A stretch of DNA of 64,000 nt from Methylocystaceae bacterium (GCA_009773555.1 WSXZ01000012.1:103569-167568); one strand, 5' to 3'. Shown: positions 16,349 through 26,645, counted from the stretch's first letter. Notes: a model not told the origin generated them from the sequence alone. Translations and numbers: made by a program.

Positions 16349-16609
16349 CTATTGCTTCGTGCTTGACGACTGGATTTCTGCCTGCACATCGCTTCGAAAG
16401 CGACGCCGTGCTCTAAGTGGAACTTGGCTATATGCGTGATCGTCTCGAACATCCGCCGACATAAGTCGCAGCCCTACGGTCACCGCTTCATTGTTGATTT
16501 CTCGAATTGCGCTTATGGTCACGCTTTGCGGGCCGATGATATCGACGAGCCTTTCCTTGCTGAGCGAAAGAAGCTCTTCGCGTGTGAAAATCGGTCCTTG
16601 CGTCATCAA
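16349..16609 (-). CDS. Hypothetical early phage protein
   Basis: An 86-residue protein beginning MMTQGPIFTREELLSLSKER. The start overlaps the gemA stop by 4 nt, so it is translated with gemA. The first half is helical, and the middle (VTISAIREINNEAVTVGLRL) is a plausible strand-helix segment. I recognise no domain. Its place right after gemA makes it an accessory of the early operon. Confidence 0.55.
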   Translation of the reverse strand: MMTQGPIFTREELLSLSKERLVDIIGPQSVTISAIREINNEAVTVGLRLMSADVRDDHAYSQVPLRARRRFRSDVQAEIQSSSTKQ

Positions 16610-17040
16610 GCACTCCGATCTGAGGACTGGTCAGCTGTTTCAGCCTTGCGCCGGATCATGGCGCGAAGACCGTTGATCGCCTTTCCGGCCGCATCCAACG
16701 AAAGAAAGCGGAGCGCCGAAACACCGTAGGAACGTTCGATCCAGGCGTTGAGCGCTTTTTCGGAACCGTCGATCGTCGACCATTCCTCCCAAAGCTTGCG
16801 GATCACCGCGACCTGCTTTGGTGTCGCCATCCCTCGCCGCGCGCCGAAGCTGGTCGCGGACGTGTGCCTGAACCCAAGCCGCTTCGCCTCCCTGACAAAC
16901 GCGTTCAATCCCACATTGTCGAGGTCTTTCGCGCTCTCGACGCCGGCCGCCTCACGCAAGAGATGTCGATAGGTTTCCTCGTCGAGGGCGAGTTGTCGCT
17001 TGACGATCTGAACGAGCCTTAGCTGCTTTGCGTTCAACAT
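16606..17040 (-). CDS. gemA: GemA/gp16-family protein (DUF1018)
   Basis: The 144-residue protein matches the GemA/gp16 family of Mu-like phages: it opens with KQLRLVQIVKRQLALDEETY, continues with LREAAGVESAKDL and the central TPKQVAVIRKLWEEW, and ends in a helix around a conserved RFLSLDAAGKAINGLRAMI. In Mu, GemA modulates host gene expression and DNA supercoiling early in infection. It lies 59 nt after the MuB stop and overlaps the next gene by 4 nt. Length is normal for the family. The exact biochemical role is not settled even in well-studied phages. Confidence 0.85.
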   Translation of the reverse strand: MLNAKQLRLVQIVKRQLALDEETYRHLLREAAGVESAKDLDNVGLNAFVREAKRLGFRHTSATSFGARRGMATPKQVAVIRKLWEEWSTIDGSEKALNAWIERSYGVSALRFLSLDAAGKAINGLRAMIRRKAETADQSSDRSA

Positions 17041-17099
17041 TCCGCTATTCCGCTGCTCCGTTCGCTTTCGGGGCTCTCACGCGGCCATACGAGCGCGCT

Positions 17100-17867
17100 T
17101 CACAAATCGTCGTCATCTCGAGAGAGCATTCGCAGGCCACGCTTCTTCTTGAGAAAGGCGGCGGCTTCGCGGATTTCATTTGAGCCGATATCGCTTCCGG
17201 CTGACCCGGCGCGCGCAGCGGACAGCATTTCGACAAGCTCGCGAATCGACTGCTTGGCGGCGAACTGGATGCAGGCTTGCAAAGCTTCTTGTCCGACGAC
17301 CCCATAGGCGACCGCAATGGCCTTATGATCTTCTTCCGAGGCTTCGCCGACGATAAATTGCCGCCCACAACGGCTCTCAATTTGATCAAGATTGCCGGCT
17401 TTGGCGCGCGATCGCTTCAAGAGCTTGTCATTGCCGCAGAAGACGACGGGCAGACCGTGCCGGTAGGGAAAATCTGAGACTTCCTGCAAAACAGAAAGGT
17501 CGATCTTGTGCGCCTCGTCGACGACGAGGAAATCGCCCATGGCTTGCCACGCGGTGAGAAATTCTTCGATCGCTTCGAAAGCCGCCTTGCAGGAACTCGT
17601 ATTGCTGAAATGCGAGCCATAGTGGTCACCGAGAATGTCAGCGAGCGAACAAAGCGCCGCGCGTGGCGTCGCGTCGCTGACATTGGCGCGCCAATATATT
17701 CCTCGAGCAAACGGGCGGCGCCCGTCGATTTCGCGCAACAAGGTGACCGTCTTGCCCTGCCCCGCCTTGCCTTTGATAACGACGGCGGTCTTGCTCTGTA
17801 GGGCGTATTCGACACTCGCGCGCACGCCGCGCGTGATCGTCGTTTCGACAAAAAAATAGTCGCTCAT
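17100..17867 (-). CDS. MuB-like transposition AAA+ ATPase
   Basis: The 255-residue protein is the target-choice ATPase that binds DNA and activates MuA. Walker A is GKAGQGKTV at 33-41, Walker B FLVVDEAHKI near 117, and a sensor region VVFCGNDKLL follows. MuB proteins form filaments on DNA, capture the target and give target immunity. It overlaps the MuA stop by 4 nt and is somewhat shorter than Mu gpB (312 aa), as is usual for alphaproteobacterial relatives. No sign of damage is seen. Confidence 0.9.
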   Translation of the reverse strand: MSDYFFVETTITRGVRASVEYALQSKTAVVIKGKAGQGKTVTLLREIDGRRPFARGIYWRANVSDATPRAALCSLADILGDHYGSHFSNTSSCKAAFEAIEEFLTAWQAMGDFLVVDEAHKIDLSVLQEVSDFPYRHGLPVVFCGNDKLLKRSRAKAGNLDQIESRCGRQFIVGEASEEDHKAIAVAYGVVGQEALQACIQFAAKQSIRELVEMLSAARAGSAGSDIGSNEIREAAAFLKKKRGLRMLSRDDDDL

Positions 17868-19843
17868 TGCTGTTTGGCTCCCTGAATGCGGCGGATGAAG
17901 TCTTCGTCGAATGCCGCCTCCATCTCGCGCACGGCGTCCTCGCGGGCGCGCTTAACCTTGGGATTTTCCTTCACCCCACGCGCGATCGCGCGCGCAGAGT
18001 CGGAGGCCGTCACGCGCGCGCCAATCGGCGCTGGAAGCATCTTGGGAGCAGTGTTTGCGAGCGCCAAAACTTCGCCGACAACGTCGATATCTGGCGCTGA
18101 CCTATCGAGCCTGCGAACCGCTGCGACGCGTTCGCGCTGTTGTTTCTCGCTTGCGCGCGCGCCGGCTGGGTCGAGATATCTATATTCTACCGCTTCTTCA
18201 GCGAAGCCTATGAGGTTGCCGCGCTCGTCTTCGAGCGGTAGGCGGTCCCATTGCTCGAATTTTGGAATGAGCACAGTCACCCGATCGCTGATGCGCTCGC
18301 GCAGCTCGCTGCATGTCCAAAAGCGTCCCCCGACGGCGATATAGCCGTTCTTGATGACGCGCGCCTCGCGCGTTGAAAAGGCAGTGAAGAAGGCGTCCGG
18401 GTCGACTTCCGTCATATGCCAACCGCCCCTGACCGCGCGGTTGTAGGCTTCTGTGGGCGAAAGACCTTTCAATTGCCCGCGTTGCGGCAACGCGTGATAT
18501 TGAGTAACGATCGCGCCGCAGACCTCTCGGAATTGCTCGAATGTGCCGCCGGTGTCGACGGGCGCCTTCCCGACGTTGGCGACTTTGGATTTCATCCTGT
18601 CGCCGCCGATGTAGCCTGGCAATTTTGCGAAGTAGTGGCGCAAGATCGCGAAGACGCCTTCAATCGCCTTGGCGCGTGCGTTATACGGTTTTGCGTGTAT
18701 GAGAACGCGTTCCCCGTCATTGCCCGCGAGCTTCATGGCGTCGGGGATAAACTCGGCAAAGTTATATTCCGATCCATTATCGAGATAGAGCGTTTTCGGC
18801 AGTCCCCAAGCAGACGCCATCTCCATGAAGCTGGCGATGACATGCGCGTTGCGAATGCCTATGCCCTTGGGAAGAAAGACAACCGTCATCCACAGGCGCT
18901 TCGTCGCAACGTCGAGCCAACAGATCGCCTTGGCGTAGCGCTGAAAACCGTCGACCTCGGGCAACAGGAAATCGAGAGGATGCACGTCGCCGACGATGAC
19001 ATCCATCGGCGCCAGTCCGTCGATCGTGCGACGGATGGCGGGCGCGCTATCCTGCCATGCTTTCCGGTCTTTCTTGAGTTTGGCGACGGTCCGATATTCG
19101 CACTCCGCCTTGACGATATGGAGAGGGATGTCGCAAACGCCGTTCGGCGGCTCGAAACCGCGCTCCCTGACGAGTTTCTCAAGGTGACGTGCGGCGTCCA
19201 GGCGGATTGCGGAAATGCTTTCCCACGCCTTGTGCCAGCCCCGAATGCGAGCTTTCAGAGCTTCCTCGATGGCCGCCAAATTCTCTAACCCGACGTCGCG
19301 CGCCCAGGCATCGAATTTCGCGGTGACGATCGTGCGTTTCGTCCTGTGATCATTGCGCTTGGCGCGACCTAATGCTCTGACGCCGTTGCGTTGATAATCT
19401 GCGAGGAAGCGATTGAGCGTGCGCATGCTGTAGCACCGAAATGTGCCCGAGCCCTTGACGTCGGGCAGCTTCTTTTCGCTCCATGCGCGAAGGACATTCG
19501 CGCGGGCGACGGTGCCCTCCTTCGTCGCTTCGACTCCCTCGACAAAGCGGGAAAACCACTCCAGGACCGCATCGAAGTGGGTTGCGAAGGTTCGCGGCGA
19601 AACGGGTGTTGAAGGGGCGTTCAAATGGGCCTTCAAACGCTCTCGAACGTCGATTGGAAGGGAGTCGACGCGAACTTGATATTGGACTCCAGCCTTCCCG
19701 CCGCGACCGCTAACTGTCCTGACGACGAGTCGAGCCCCACGCCAAGACTTGCCTTCTTTCCCTCTTAAACAAGCCTTTTCAACTGCCTGCCGACTGAGGC
19801 TTAGAGACGCTGCGACTTCAGCTATCGTAACCCAATTCTTCAC
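17864..19843 (-). CDS. MuA-like DDE transposase
   Basis: The 659-residue transposase has an N-terminal winged-helix start WVTIAEVAASLSLSRQAVEKA, internal DNA-binding domains, and a retroviral-type catalytic core. The likely triad is Asp in VIVGDVHPLDF (near 284), Asp in LYLDNGSEYN (near 356) and Glu in AKAIEGVFAIL (near 396). The C-terminal barrel has VGGRFWTCSEL and RVTVLIPKF. The length equals that of Mu gpA (663 aa). It would cut and join the element's ends at the sites noted at 3961-3984 and 20759-20805. It is coupled to ner upstream and MuB downstream by 4-nt overlaps and appears intact. Confidence 0.95.
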   Translation of the reverse strand: MKNWVTIAEVAASLSLSRQAVEKACLRGKEGKSWRGARLVVRTVSGRGGKAGVQYQVRVDSLPIDVRERLKAHLNAPSTPVSPRTFATHFDAVLEWFSRFVEGVEATKEGTVARANVLRAWSEKKLPDVKGSGTFRCYSMRTLNRFLADYQRNGVRALGRAKRNDHRTKRTIVTAKFDAWARDVGLENLAAIEEALKARIRGWHKAWESISAIRLDAARHLEKLVRERGFEPPNGVCDIPLHIVKAECEYRTVAKLKKDRKAWQDSAPAIRRTIDGLAPMDVIVGDVHPLDFLLPEVDGFQRYAKAICWLDVATKRLWMTVVFLPKGIGIRNAHVIASFMEMASAWGLPKTLYLDNGSEYNFAEFIPDAMKLAGNDGERVLIHAKPYNARAKAIEGVFAILRHYFAKLPGYIGGDRMKSKVANVGKAPVDTGGTFEQFREVCGAIVTQYHALPQRGQLKGLSPTEAYNRAVRGGWHMTEVDPDAFFTAFSTREARVIKNGYIAVGGRFWTCSELRERISDRVTVLIPKFEQWDRLPLEDERGNLIGFAEEAVEYRYLDPAGARASEKQQRERVAAVRRLDRSAPDIDVVGEVLALANTAPKMLPAPIGARVTASDSARAIARGVKENPKVKRAREDAVREMEAAFDEDFIRRIQGAKQQ

Positions 19844-20076
19844 TTCGCCTGCGCCTCGAACAGCTCTGAGATGAGGCGTTGTCGGATTTCAATTGCTTTC
19901 CGACTGTGGCGTTCCCCTTTAAGGGCCTTCTCGGCCGTTTGCCTATTAATGCCTTCGGCTCTACACCAAGCGGACAGGCTTGATCGCCGTGCCGTTAGAG
20001 CGGCGCGAACCGCGACGTAAAGGTCACCCGAACCAACGGCAACCGTTTTGAGAGTTACAGTATGTTGGTGCAACAT
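19840..20076 (-). CDS. Ner-like negative regulator of early transcription
   Basis: A 78-residue DNA-binding protein, first gene of the early operon. The helix-turn-helix is visible as AALTARRSSLSAWCRAEGIN followed by RQTAEKALKGE. In Mu, Ner (a lambda Cro analogue) shuts down both the early promoter and the repressor gene. Its start is only 23 nt from the divergent repressor's first ATG, and it overlaps the transposase start by 4 nt. Position and size support the call more than sequence does. Confidence 0.75.
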   Translation of the reverse strand: MLHQHTVTLKTVAVGSGDLYVAVRAALTARRSSLSAWCRAEGINRQTAEKALKGERHSRKAIEIRQRLISELFEAQAK

Positions 20077-20105
20077 GATTAACTATTTGCACTAGGTGTA
20101 TGTGC
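20077..20105. promoter_or_regulatory. Divergent control region between Ner and repressor
   Basis: The short gap and the first repressor codons contain TGCACTAGGTGTATGTGCA, an imperfect palindrome with TGCAC/GTGCA arms. In Mu-like elements this is where the repressor and Ner bind. The region is too short for two full promoters, so promoters probably reach into the coding starts. Confidence 0.45.
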
Positions 20106-20591
20106 ATGTCAACGCCTCTCCACGATCAATCCATAATCGACGGCTTGCGCGCGTTGATGAAAAAGAAAAAGATTTCCGTCCGGACTCTGGCAGAACAAAT
20201 TAATATACCCTATCGCACGCTTCAGAATTATTTGACAGGGGCTACGCGTTTTCCAGTAAGCGTATTTTTGGCCGCAAGTGAAGCGCTCGGCTTGGAACGC
20301 CATTATATTGTGTCGAACTCACTTGAATTGTCTCATTGGGATTTACACGATGCTATACTAACAGTGTTTGGCGATCTCCTTGACAGGATCAGAGTCGACG
20401 AAAAAGGGAATATATTGGAAATACTCGCCGATCCGGTAAAAGATGGAAGTCATAAGGCTATTGTTTCGTCTATTTTAGCCGGGAAGCTGAGCAAGGAATA
20501 CGCTCGCTTTCGAGAAGACTCGCTACTAAAAGATGCCGGGCTCCGCCCCCCGAACCGAATTTCGGATTTGGAGAAAAAGATTGGCCAATAA
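20106..20591 (+). CDS. Phage repressor (XRE/helix-turn-helix, c-like)
   Basis: The 161-residue protein (from ATG 20106; ATG 20100 is also possible) has an N-terminal helix-turn-helix: LRALMKKKKISVRTLAEQIN, then IPYRTLQNYLTG. The C-terminal half is helical with no protease motif. It is the only phage gene on the plus strand and lies at the left end, where the Mu c repressor lies, divergent from ner. It should keep the transposase operon silent. Its last codons overlap the first TTGGCCAA repeat of the left-end region. GC content is lower than in the host genes next to it. Confidence 0.8.
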   Translation: MSTPLHDQSIIDGLRALMKKKKISVRTLAEQINIPYRTLQNYLTGATRFPVSVFLAASEALGLERHYIVSNSLELSHWDLHDAILTVFGDLLDRIRVDEKGNILEILADPVKDGSHKAIVSSILAGKLSKEYARFREDSLLKDAGLRPPNRISDLEKKIGQ

Positions 20592-20710
20592 GTTGGCCAA
20601 TACTCCCTGACGAGATAAAGGTTGGCCAATCCAAATTGCATAATTCCTTGTTTCTCCTTGTTTTGATCAATTGAGCGGTCACGCGCGAGGTTGGCCAATA
20701 GGTTCGCCAA
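20581..20710 (+). repeat. Array of TTGGCCAA octamers near the left end
   Basis: TTGGCCAA occurs at 20581, 20593, 20622 and 20691, with a one-mismatch copy TTCGCCAA at 20703. Two pairs have starts 12 bp apart. The octamer is self-complementary. Such an array between repressor gene and element end could be a repressor operator or an enhancer for transposition, like the Mu internal activation sequence. This is inference. Confidence 0.65.
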
Positions 20711-20758
20711 TGTTCCGCGATCTAGTTGCCTGTTTTTACATCAGATACGGGTTTTGAT

Positions 20759-20781
20759 GGACAAATAGCGATGTCCGCCCA
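20759..20781 (-). other. Left-end transposase binding site (L2)
   Basis: Read inward on the minus strand it contains GACATCGCTATTTG followed by TCC. It abuts L1 and shares 14 identical bases with the right-end site. Confidence 0.7.
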
Positions 20782-20805
20782 GGACAAATAATTATGTCCG
20801 CTCCA
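20782..20805 (-). other. Left-end terminal transposase binding site (L1)
   Basis: Read inward it starts TGGAGCGGACAT and continues with a TATTTGTCC half. The distance from terminus to GACAT equals that at the right end. The outer edge is followed directly by the CTCGT duplication. Confidence 0.7.
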
Positions 20806-20810
20806 CTCGT
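20806..20810. repeat. Target-site duplication CTCGT, left end of Mu-like element
   Basis: A perfect 5-bp partner of 3957-3961. Removing the element plus one copy joins the DUF262-side sequence directly to the recA operator. Confidence 0.7.
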
Positions 20811-20811
20811 T

Positions 20812-20826
20812 GAACAAAAAAAGAAC
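20812..20826 (+). promoter_or_regulatory. LexA (SOS) box of recA
   Basis: GAAC, seven A residues, GAAC: this is the GAAC-N7-GAAC form of the alphaproteobacterial LexA operator. It lies about 140 nt upstream of the recA start and 6 nt beyond the left end of the Mu-like element. Confidence 0.8.
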
Positions 20827-20964
20827 TTGGCAAAAAGAACAAATCGTGCACACTGGAGGTCAGGGTCAAGCGCGCCGTCCCCCTTCTCGCCTTGGCGCGT
20901 TTGGCCCCGCCCCTCGCAGCCGCATTGCCGCGCCTAGCCAACCGTGTCAGAAGGAATTTCAGCC

Positions 20965-22038
<1,074 letters not shown>

Positions 22039-22330
22039 GCCACCCTACGCGTCGTACGTAATCGCACTTGAGGCGCTGCGCGCGCTGGTGATTTGGAACT
22101 GGCGAAGGGGCCTGGCGGCCCCCTCGCCATTGCCGTTTCCCCCCGAAACTGTCATATCGCGCAGGACGAAGCGCGCGACGGCGCCGCCTGCCGCAGCCTT
22201 CGCCGCAACCTCGGGCCGTCGCCTGTTTCGTTGAAACGAAAAGCCGCTCCAGGTTATTGTTTAAACGCGTCTCCCGCATCGGCGCAGAAGCCGCTTCGGC
22301 GACGGGAGCGCATTCGCGAGCCGTGACCGC

Positions 22331-25003
22331 ATGAGTGGCGTCAACCAGATCCGAACCGCCTTCCTCGACTATTTCGCGCACAAGGGGCACGAGAAAGTCG
22401 CCTCATCCTCGCTCGTGCCGCACAATGATCCGACGTTGATGTTCACCAACGCCGGCATGGTGCAATTCAAGAATGTCTTCACCGGCGTCGAAAAACGCGC
22501 CTATGCGCGCGCCGCCTCGGCGCAAAAATGCGTGCGCGCCGGCGGCAAGCATAACGACCTCGACAATGTCGGCTACACCGCGCGCCACCACACCTTCTTT
22601 GAAATGCTCGGCAATTTCTCCTTCGGCGACTATTTCAAGGAAGGCGCGATCGAACTCGCCTGGAACCTCATCACGCGCGAATTCGGGCTCAACGTCGATC
22701 GGCTGCTCGTCACCGTCTATCACGACGACGACGAGGCCTATGATCTGTGGAAAAAGATCGCCGGCTTTGACGACGGCCGCATCATCCGCATCGCCAGTTC
22801 TGACAATTTCTGGAGCATGGGCGACACTGGGCCCTGCGGCCCCTGCTCGGAGATCTTCTACGACCAGGGCGAGGCGCTCAAAGGCGGTCCGCCCGGCAGC
22901 CCGGACGAGGACGGCGACAGATTCCTGGAGTTCTGGAACCTCGTCTTCATGCAATATGAGCAGGTGGCGCCAGGGCAACGCGCGCCGCTTCCGCGCCCCT
23001 CGATCGACACCGGCATGGGGTTGGAGCGCATCGCCGCGCTGATGCAGGGCGTGACCTCCAACTACGACATCGATCTCTTCCGCGCGCTGACCGGCGCGGT
23101 CGCCGATTTCACCGGCGCGGCGGTCGACGGCCCGCAGGGCGCGAGCCATCGCGTCATCGCCGACCATCTGCGCGCCTCCTCCTTCCTCGTCGCCGACGGC
23201 GTCACGCCGTCGAATGAAGGCCGCGGCTATGTGCTGCGCCGGATCATGCGCCGCGCCATGCGCCACGCCCAGCTTCTCGGCGCGAAAGAGCCGCTGATGT
23301 GGAAGCTGGCGCCGACGCTCGTCGCCGAGATGGGCCAGGCCTATCCGGAGCTCGTGCGCGCGCAGTCGCTCATCGCCGACACGCTGCTTTCCGAAGAGAC
23401 GCGCTTTCGCGCCACGTTGGCGCGCGGCCTCGCGATCCTCGATGAAGAGACGGCGGCGCTCGGCCAAGGCGACAAGCTTTCCGGCGAAACGGCGTTCAAA
23501 CTCTACGACACCTACGGCTTTCCGCTCGATCTCACCGAGGACGCCTTGCGTCCGCGCGGCATCGGCGTCGACAAGGAAATCTTCAACGCCGCGATGGAGC
23601 GCCAGCGGGCCGACGCGCGCAAGGCCTGGTCCGGCTCCGGCGAAACGGCGACTGAAGCGCTCTGGTTCGCGCTGAAGGAGCGTCTCGGCGCGACCGAATT
23701 CCTCGGCTATGAAACCGAAAGAAGCGAGGGCGTCGTCACCGCCATTATTCATGACGGCGGCGAGGCGTTTTCGCTGAAGGAAGGCGCGCGGGGGGCGCTG
23801 ATCCTCAATCAAACCCCCTTCTATGGCGAGTCGGGCGGACAGGTCGGCGACGTCGGCGTGATGCGCGCCCGCGGCGTGCGCTTTCACGTCGAAAACACCG
23901 TCAAGAAGCTCGGCGACCTCATCATTCACGAGGGCGTCGTCGAAGAGGGCGAGATCACGCCCGGCCTCGCGCTCGAGCTCGACGTCGACCACGAGCGCCG
24001 CACCCAGTCGCGCGCCAACCATTCGGCCACGCATATTCTGCATGAGGCGCTGCGGCAGGTGCTCGGCGAGCATGTGGCGCAAAGGGGGTCGCTCGTTGCG
24101 CCGGATCGGCTGCGCTTCGACTTCACCCATCCCAAGCCGCTCACCGATGAGGAGCTGGCGCGCGTCGAGACGCTCGCCAACGAGATCGTTCAGGACAATG
24201 CGCCGGTCGAGACGCGGGTGATGGCTCAGGACGACGCCATCCGCTCCGGCGCGCGCGCGCTCTTTGGCGAGAAATACGGCGACGAAGTGCGCGTCGTCTC
24301 GATGGGCCCGGTGAGTCCCGGCGCCGCGCATCCCTTCTCCGTCGAGCTGTGCGGCGGCACGCATGTCGCCCGCACCGGCGACATCGGCCTCGTCGCCATC
24401 GTCGGGGAGGGCGCGGTGGCGTCCGGCGTGCGCCGCATCGAGGCGCGCACCGCCGAGGGCGCGCGTAGCCAGCTCGTCGCGCAGTCGCGCGCGCTGCGCG
24501 ACATGGCGGCGCTGATGCGCGCCCCGGTCGAAGACGCGCCGGCGCGGCTTGTCGCTCTTCTCGACGAACGCAAGCGGCTTGAGCGCGAACTTTCGGACGC
24601 CAAACGCAAGCTGGCGATGGGCGGAAGCGCTGTCGACGGCGGCGCCGAGAAGCCGCGCGACGTCGGCGGCGTGAAGCTTCTCGCGCGGGCGGTCGAAGGC
24701 ATCGAGGCCAAGGATTTGAAGTCGATGGTCGACGACGCCAAAAAGGCGATCGGCTCGGGCGTCGTCGCGATCGCTAGCGCCTCGCCCGACGGCAAGGCCG
24801 GCATTGTCGTCGGCGTCACCGACGATCTCACCGAGAAATACAGCGCCGTGGATTTCGTGCGCGTCGCGAGCGTTATGCTCGGCGGCAAAGGCGGCGGCGG
24901 CCGCCCCGACCTTGCGCAGGCGGGCGGCCCCAACGCCGCCGCCATCGATCAGGCGCTCGCCTCCGTGGAGGACGCGTTGCGCGGAAAAGCGGACGCGCCA
25001 TGA
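22331..25003 (+). CDS. alaS: Alanyl-tRNA synthetase
   Basis: An 890-residue class II synthetase that charges tRNA-Ala. The N-terminal catalytic domain opens [20 protein letters not shown] and carries [16 protein letters not shown]. The editing domain shows the zinc motif [16 protein letters not shown] and the downstream CGGTH. The C-terminal DHHA1-type region ends [13 protein letters not shown]. Length is normal. It follows recA with a 292-nt gap, an arrangement common in alphaproteobacteria. The stop overlaps the start of the next ORF by 4 nt. Confidence 0.97.
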   Translation: MSGVNQIRTAFLDYFAHKGHEKVASSSLVPHNDPTLMFTNAGMVQFKNVFTGVEKRAYARAASAQKCVRAGGKHNDLDNVGYTARHHTFFEMLGNFSFGDYFKEGAIELAWNLITREFGLNVDRLLVTVYHDDDEAYDLWKKIAGFDDGRIIRIASSDNFWSMGDTGPCGPCSEIFYDQGEALKGGPPGSPDEDGDRFLEFWNLVFMQYEQVAPGQRAPLPRPSIDTGMGLERIAALMQGVTSNYDIDLFRALTGAVADFTGAAVDGPQGASHRVIADHLRASSFLVADGVTPSNEGRGYVLRRIMRRAMRHAQLLGAKEPLMWKLAPTLVAEMGQAYPELVRAQSLIADTLLSEETRFRATLARGLAILDEETAALGQGDKLSGETAFKLYDTYGFPLDLTEDALRPRGIGVDKEIFNAAMERQRADARKAWSGSGETATEALWFALKERLGATEFLGYETERSEGVVTAIIHDGGEAFSLKEGARGALILNQTPFYGESGGQVGDVGVMRARGVRFHVENTVKKLGDLIIHEGVVEEGEITPGLALELDVDHERRTQSRANHSATHILHEALRQVLGEHVAQRGSLVAPDRLRFDFTHPKPLTDEELARVETLANEIVQDNAPVETRVMAQDDAIRSGARALFGEKYGDEVRVVSMGPVSPGAAHPFSVELCGGTHVARTGDIGLVAIVGEGAVASGVRRIEARTAEGARSQLVAQSRALRDMAALMRAPVEDAPARLVALLDERKRLERELSDAKRKLAMGGSAVDGGAEKPRDVGGVKLLARAVEGIEAKDLKSMVDDAKKAIGSGVVAIASASPDGKAGIVVGVTDDLTEKYSAVDFVRVASVMLGGKGGGGRPDLAQAGGPNAAAIDQALASVEDALRGKADAP

Positions 25004-26200
25004 ACGAGCCGGACCGGCGGCGCGGTCTGGCTTTGTTGCGGCGGCGTGTCCATGTCGTCCTGGACGGCGGCAGCCACGACCGGGTCGCGCGCGTGGTCCA
25101 TCGCGGGCTGATTGGGCTCGTCCTGCTGTCGGTGGTTTCGGTGATCTTCGAATCGGTGCCGGAATACAGCGACAACTATGCGGACATATTCAACCTCATT
25201 GAATATGTCGCCGTCGCCGCCTTCACGCTCGAATATGTCTTGCGCGTCTGGTGCGCCCCCGAACATGCGCTCTACGCGCGCCGCTCGCCGACGGCGGCGC
25301 GGCTCGCCTTCATCGGATCTGGCTGGGCGCTGATCGACCTCGCCGCTTTCCTGCCCTTCTATCTCTCCTTCTACTTCTCGGCGGATCTGCGCGTCTTTTT
25401 GATGCTGCGCCTGCTGCGCTTTTTCAAATTCGCGCGCTATTCTCCCGGCATCCGCACCTTGCTGGCGGTGATCGAGGCCGAGCGCAAGGCGCTGCTCGCC
25501 TGGCTGATCATTCTGTTTGGCGCAGTGCTGTTCTTTTCGACCGCGATGCATATCGCCGAACATGAGGCGCAGCCCGAAAAATTCGGCACGATTCCGGACG
25601 CGATGTGGTGGGCGATTGAAACGGTTACGACCGTCGGCTATGGCGAAGTCATTCCGCTCACGCTGGCGGGCAAGCTTATCGCCTCCTTCGCCATGGTGAC
25701 GGGCTTTCTGCTGCTGGGCCTGCCGGTCGGCATTCTCGCCACCGCCTTCGCCGAAGAAATTCACCGCCGCGAATTCGTCGTCACCTGGACGATGGTCGCC
25801 AGCGTGCCGCTGTTTCGGGGCCTCGATGCGGCCGGGATCGCCGAGATCATGCGCTAGCAAGGGCGATTCCGCGCATTCGATGTATTTCATCGCCGAGGGC
25901 GAGGTTGAAGTCGAGCTGGCGCATGAAAACGTCAAGCTCGGCGAAGGGCAGTTCTTCGGCGAGATCGCCGTGCTGCACAAAACGTCACGCACCGCCGACG
26001 TGCGGGCGACCGCGCCAACGAAGCTTCTCATCCTCGACGCCTATGATCTGCAGACGCTGACCAAGCGCAATCCGGAAATCGGAGAGGCGATTCGCGAGAT
26101 TGCGCAATCACGATCCGAGCTCGCGCCGGCGGAGCGGCACGGCGACATGATTGAAGCGGAGCTCGAGGAGCCGACGTCTGAAGGCGTGAATGAGACATAG
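25000..26200 (+). pseudogene. Cyclic-nucleotide-gated potassium channel, frameshifted within the CNBD
   Basis: The first frame (25000-25857) encodes six membrane segments and the selectivity filter TTVGYGEV, like MloK1 of Mesorhizobium. It then enters the cyclic-nucleotide-binding domain at PLFRGLDAAGIAEIMR and stops. The rest of that domain continues in another frame (KGDSAHSMYFIAEGEVEVEL, then FFGEIAVL) to 26200. Compared with MloK1, about 15 residues are missing at the junction. Four nucleotides remain there, implying a deletion of about 41 nt. If real, the cell would make a channel without ligand gating or no functional channel. ATG 25000 overlaps the alaS stop. Confidence 0.8.
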
Positions 26201-26350
26201 TTCACGCCGCGTTTGAGCAGTTCCGCGTGAGAGCGCCGCGCGGATCCGACAAGCGCTGGCATGATGCGGTGAGGAAGCGCCTCGCAACCAAACGGTGGCG
26301 GGCAAGTGGGATTGAACGCGAGACGCTGGACGTCTCTCTAGGCCCACTCA

Positions 26351-26464
26351 GCCGTCATGGCCGGGCTTGTCCCGGCCATCCACGCCGAGAAGCAGCGCAA
26401 GCGCTGAAACTTTGCGGAGCGGCGCCGCGCGGATGCCCGCGACAAGCGCGGGCATGACGCAGAG
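26351..26464. repeat. REP-like palindromic repeat, copy 1
   Basis: The unit contains the hairpin ATGGCCGGGCTTGTCCCGGCCAT and the hairpin ATGCCCGCGACAAGCGCGGGCAT, joined by about 65 nt. It is nearly identical to the copy 182 nt downstream. Related single hairpins lie at 27133 and 38517. Confidence 0.85.
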
Positions 26465-26532
26465 AGGAAGCGGATGGCGACGAAGAGACACTCGCGTGGA
26501 AGCAGGCTCTAACGTCGTTGCGCAATCACTCA

Positions 26533-26645
26533 GCCGTCATGGCCGGGCCTGTCCCGGCCATCCACGCCAAGAAGCAGCGCAAGCGCTGAAACTTTGCGGA
26601 GCGGCGCCGCGCGGATGCCCGCGACAAGCGCGGGCATGACGCGGA
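26533..26645. repeat. REP-like palindromic repeat, copy 2
   Basis: Same two-hairpin unit as 26351-26464 with a few substitutions (CCGGGCCTGTCCCGG in the first arm). Likely a recent tandem duplication of a dispersed alphaproteobacterial repeat. Confidence 0.85.

Larger units (their letters stand above)
3962..20805 (-). mobile_element. Compact Mu-like transposable prophage without virion genes, carrying a KaiC/histidine-kinase cargo
   Basis: The element is about 16.8 kb. From left end (20805) to right end (3962) it carries, on the minus strand, ner, MuA, MuB, gemA, small unknown genes, a cargo block, two Mor-like activators, a protease and one small protein; a repressor runs the other way at the left end. 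Reading inward, the left end starts TGGAGCGGACAT and the right end TGGTATCGACAT, each followed at the same distance by a TATTTG half-site. CTCGT is duplicated outside. Head, tail, portal, terminase and lysis genes are absent, so it cannot make particles by itself. MuA and MuB look intact, so transposition may still work. Boundaries are seen in sequence; mobility is inferred. Confidence 0.85.

Noticed and set aside
17045-17389. 114-residue ORF over the end of the MuB gene
   Set aside because: It overlaps MuB out of frame over most of its length and shows no domain.
22403-24364. 653-residue ORF on the minus strand opposite alaS
   Set aside because: It lies wholly antisense to a clear alaS and has the Arg/Ala/Asp-biased composition of a high-GC shadow frame. 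The same applies to long antisense ORFs at 160-1314, 27302-28663, 29587-30753, 31978-33057, 34448-36376, 46913-48064 and 51511-52956.
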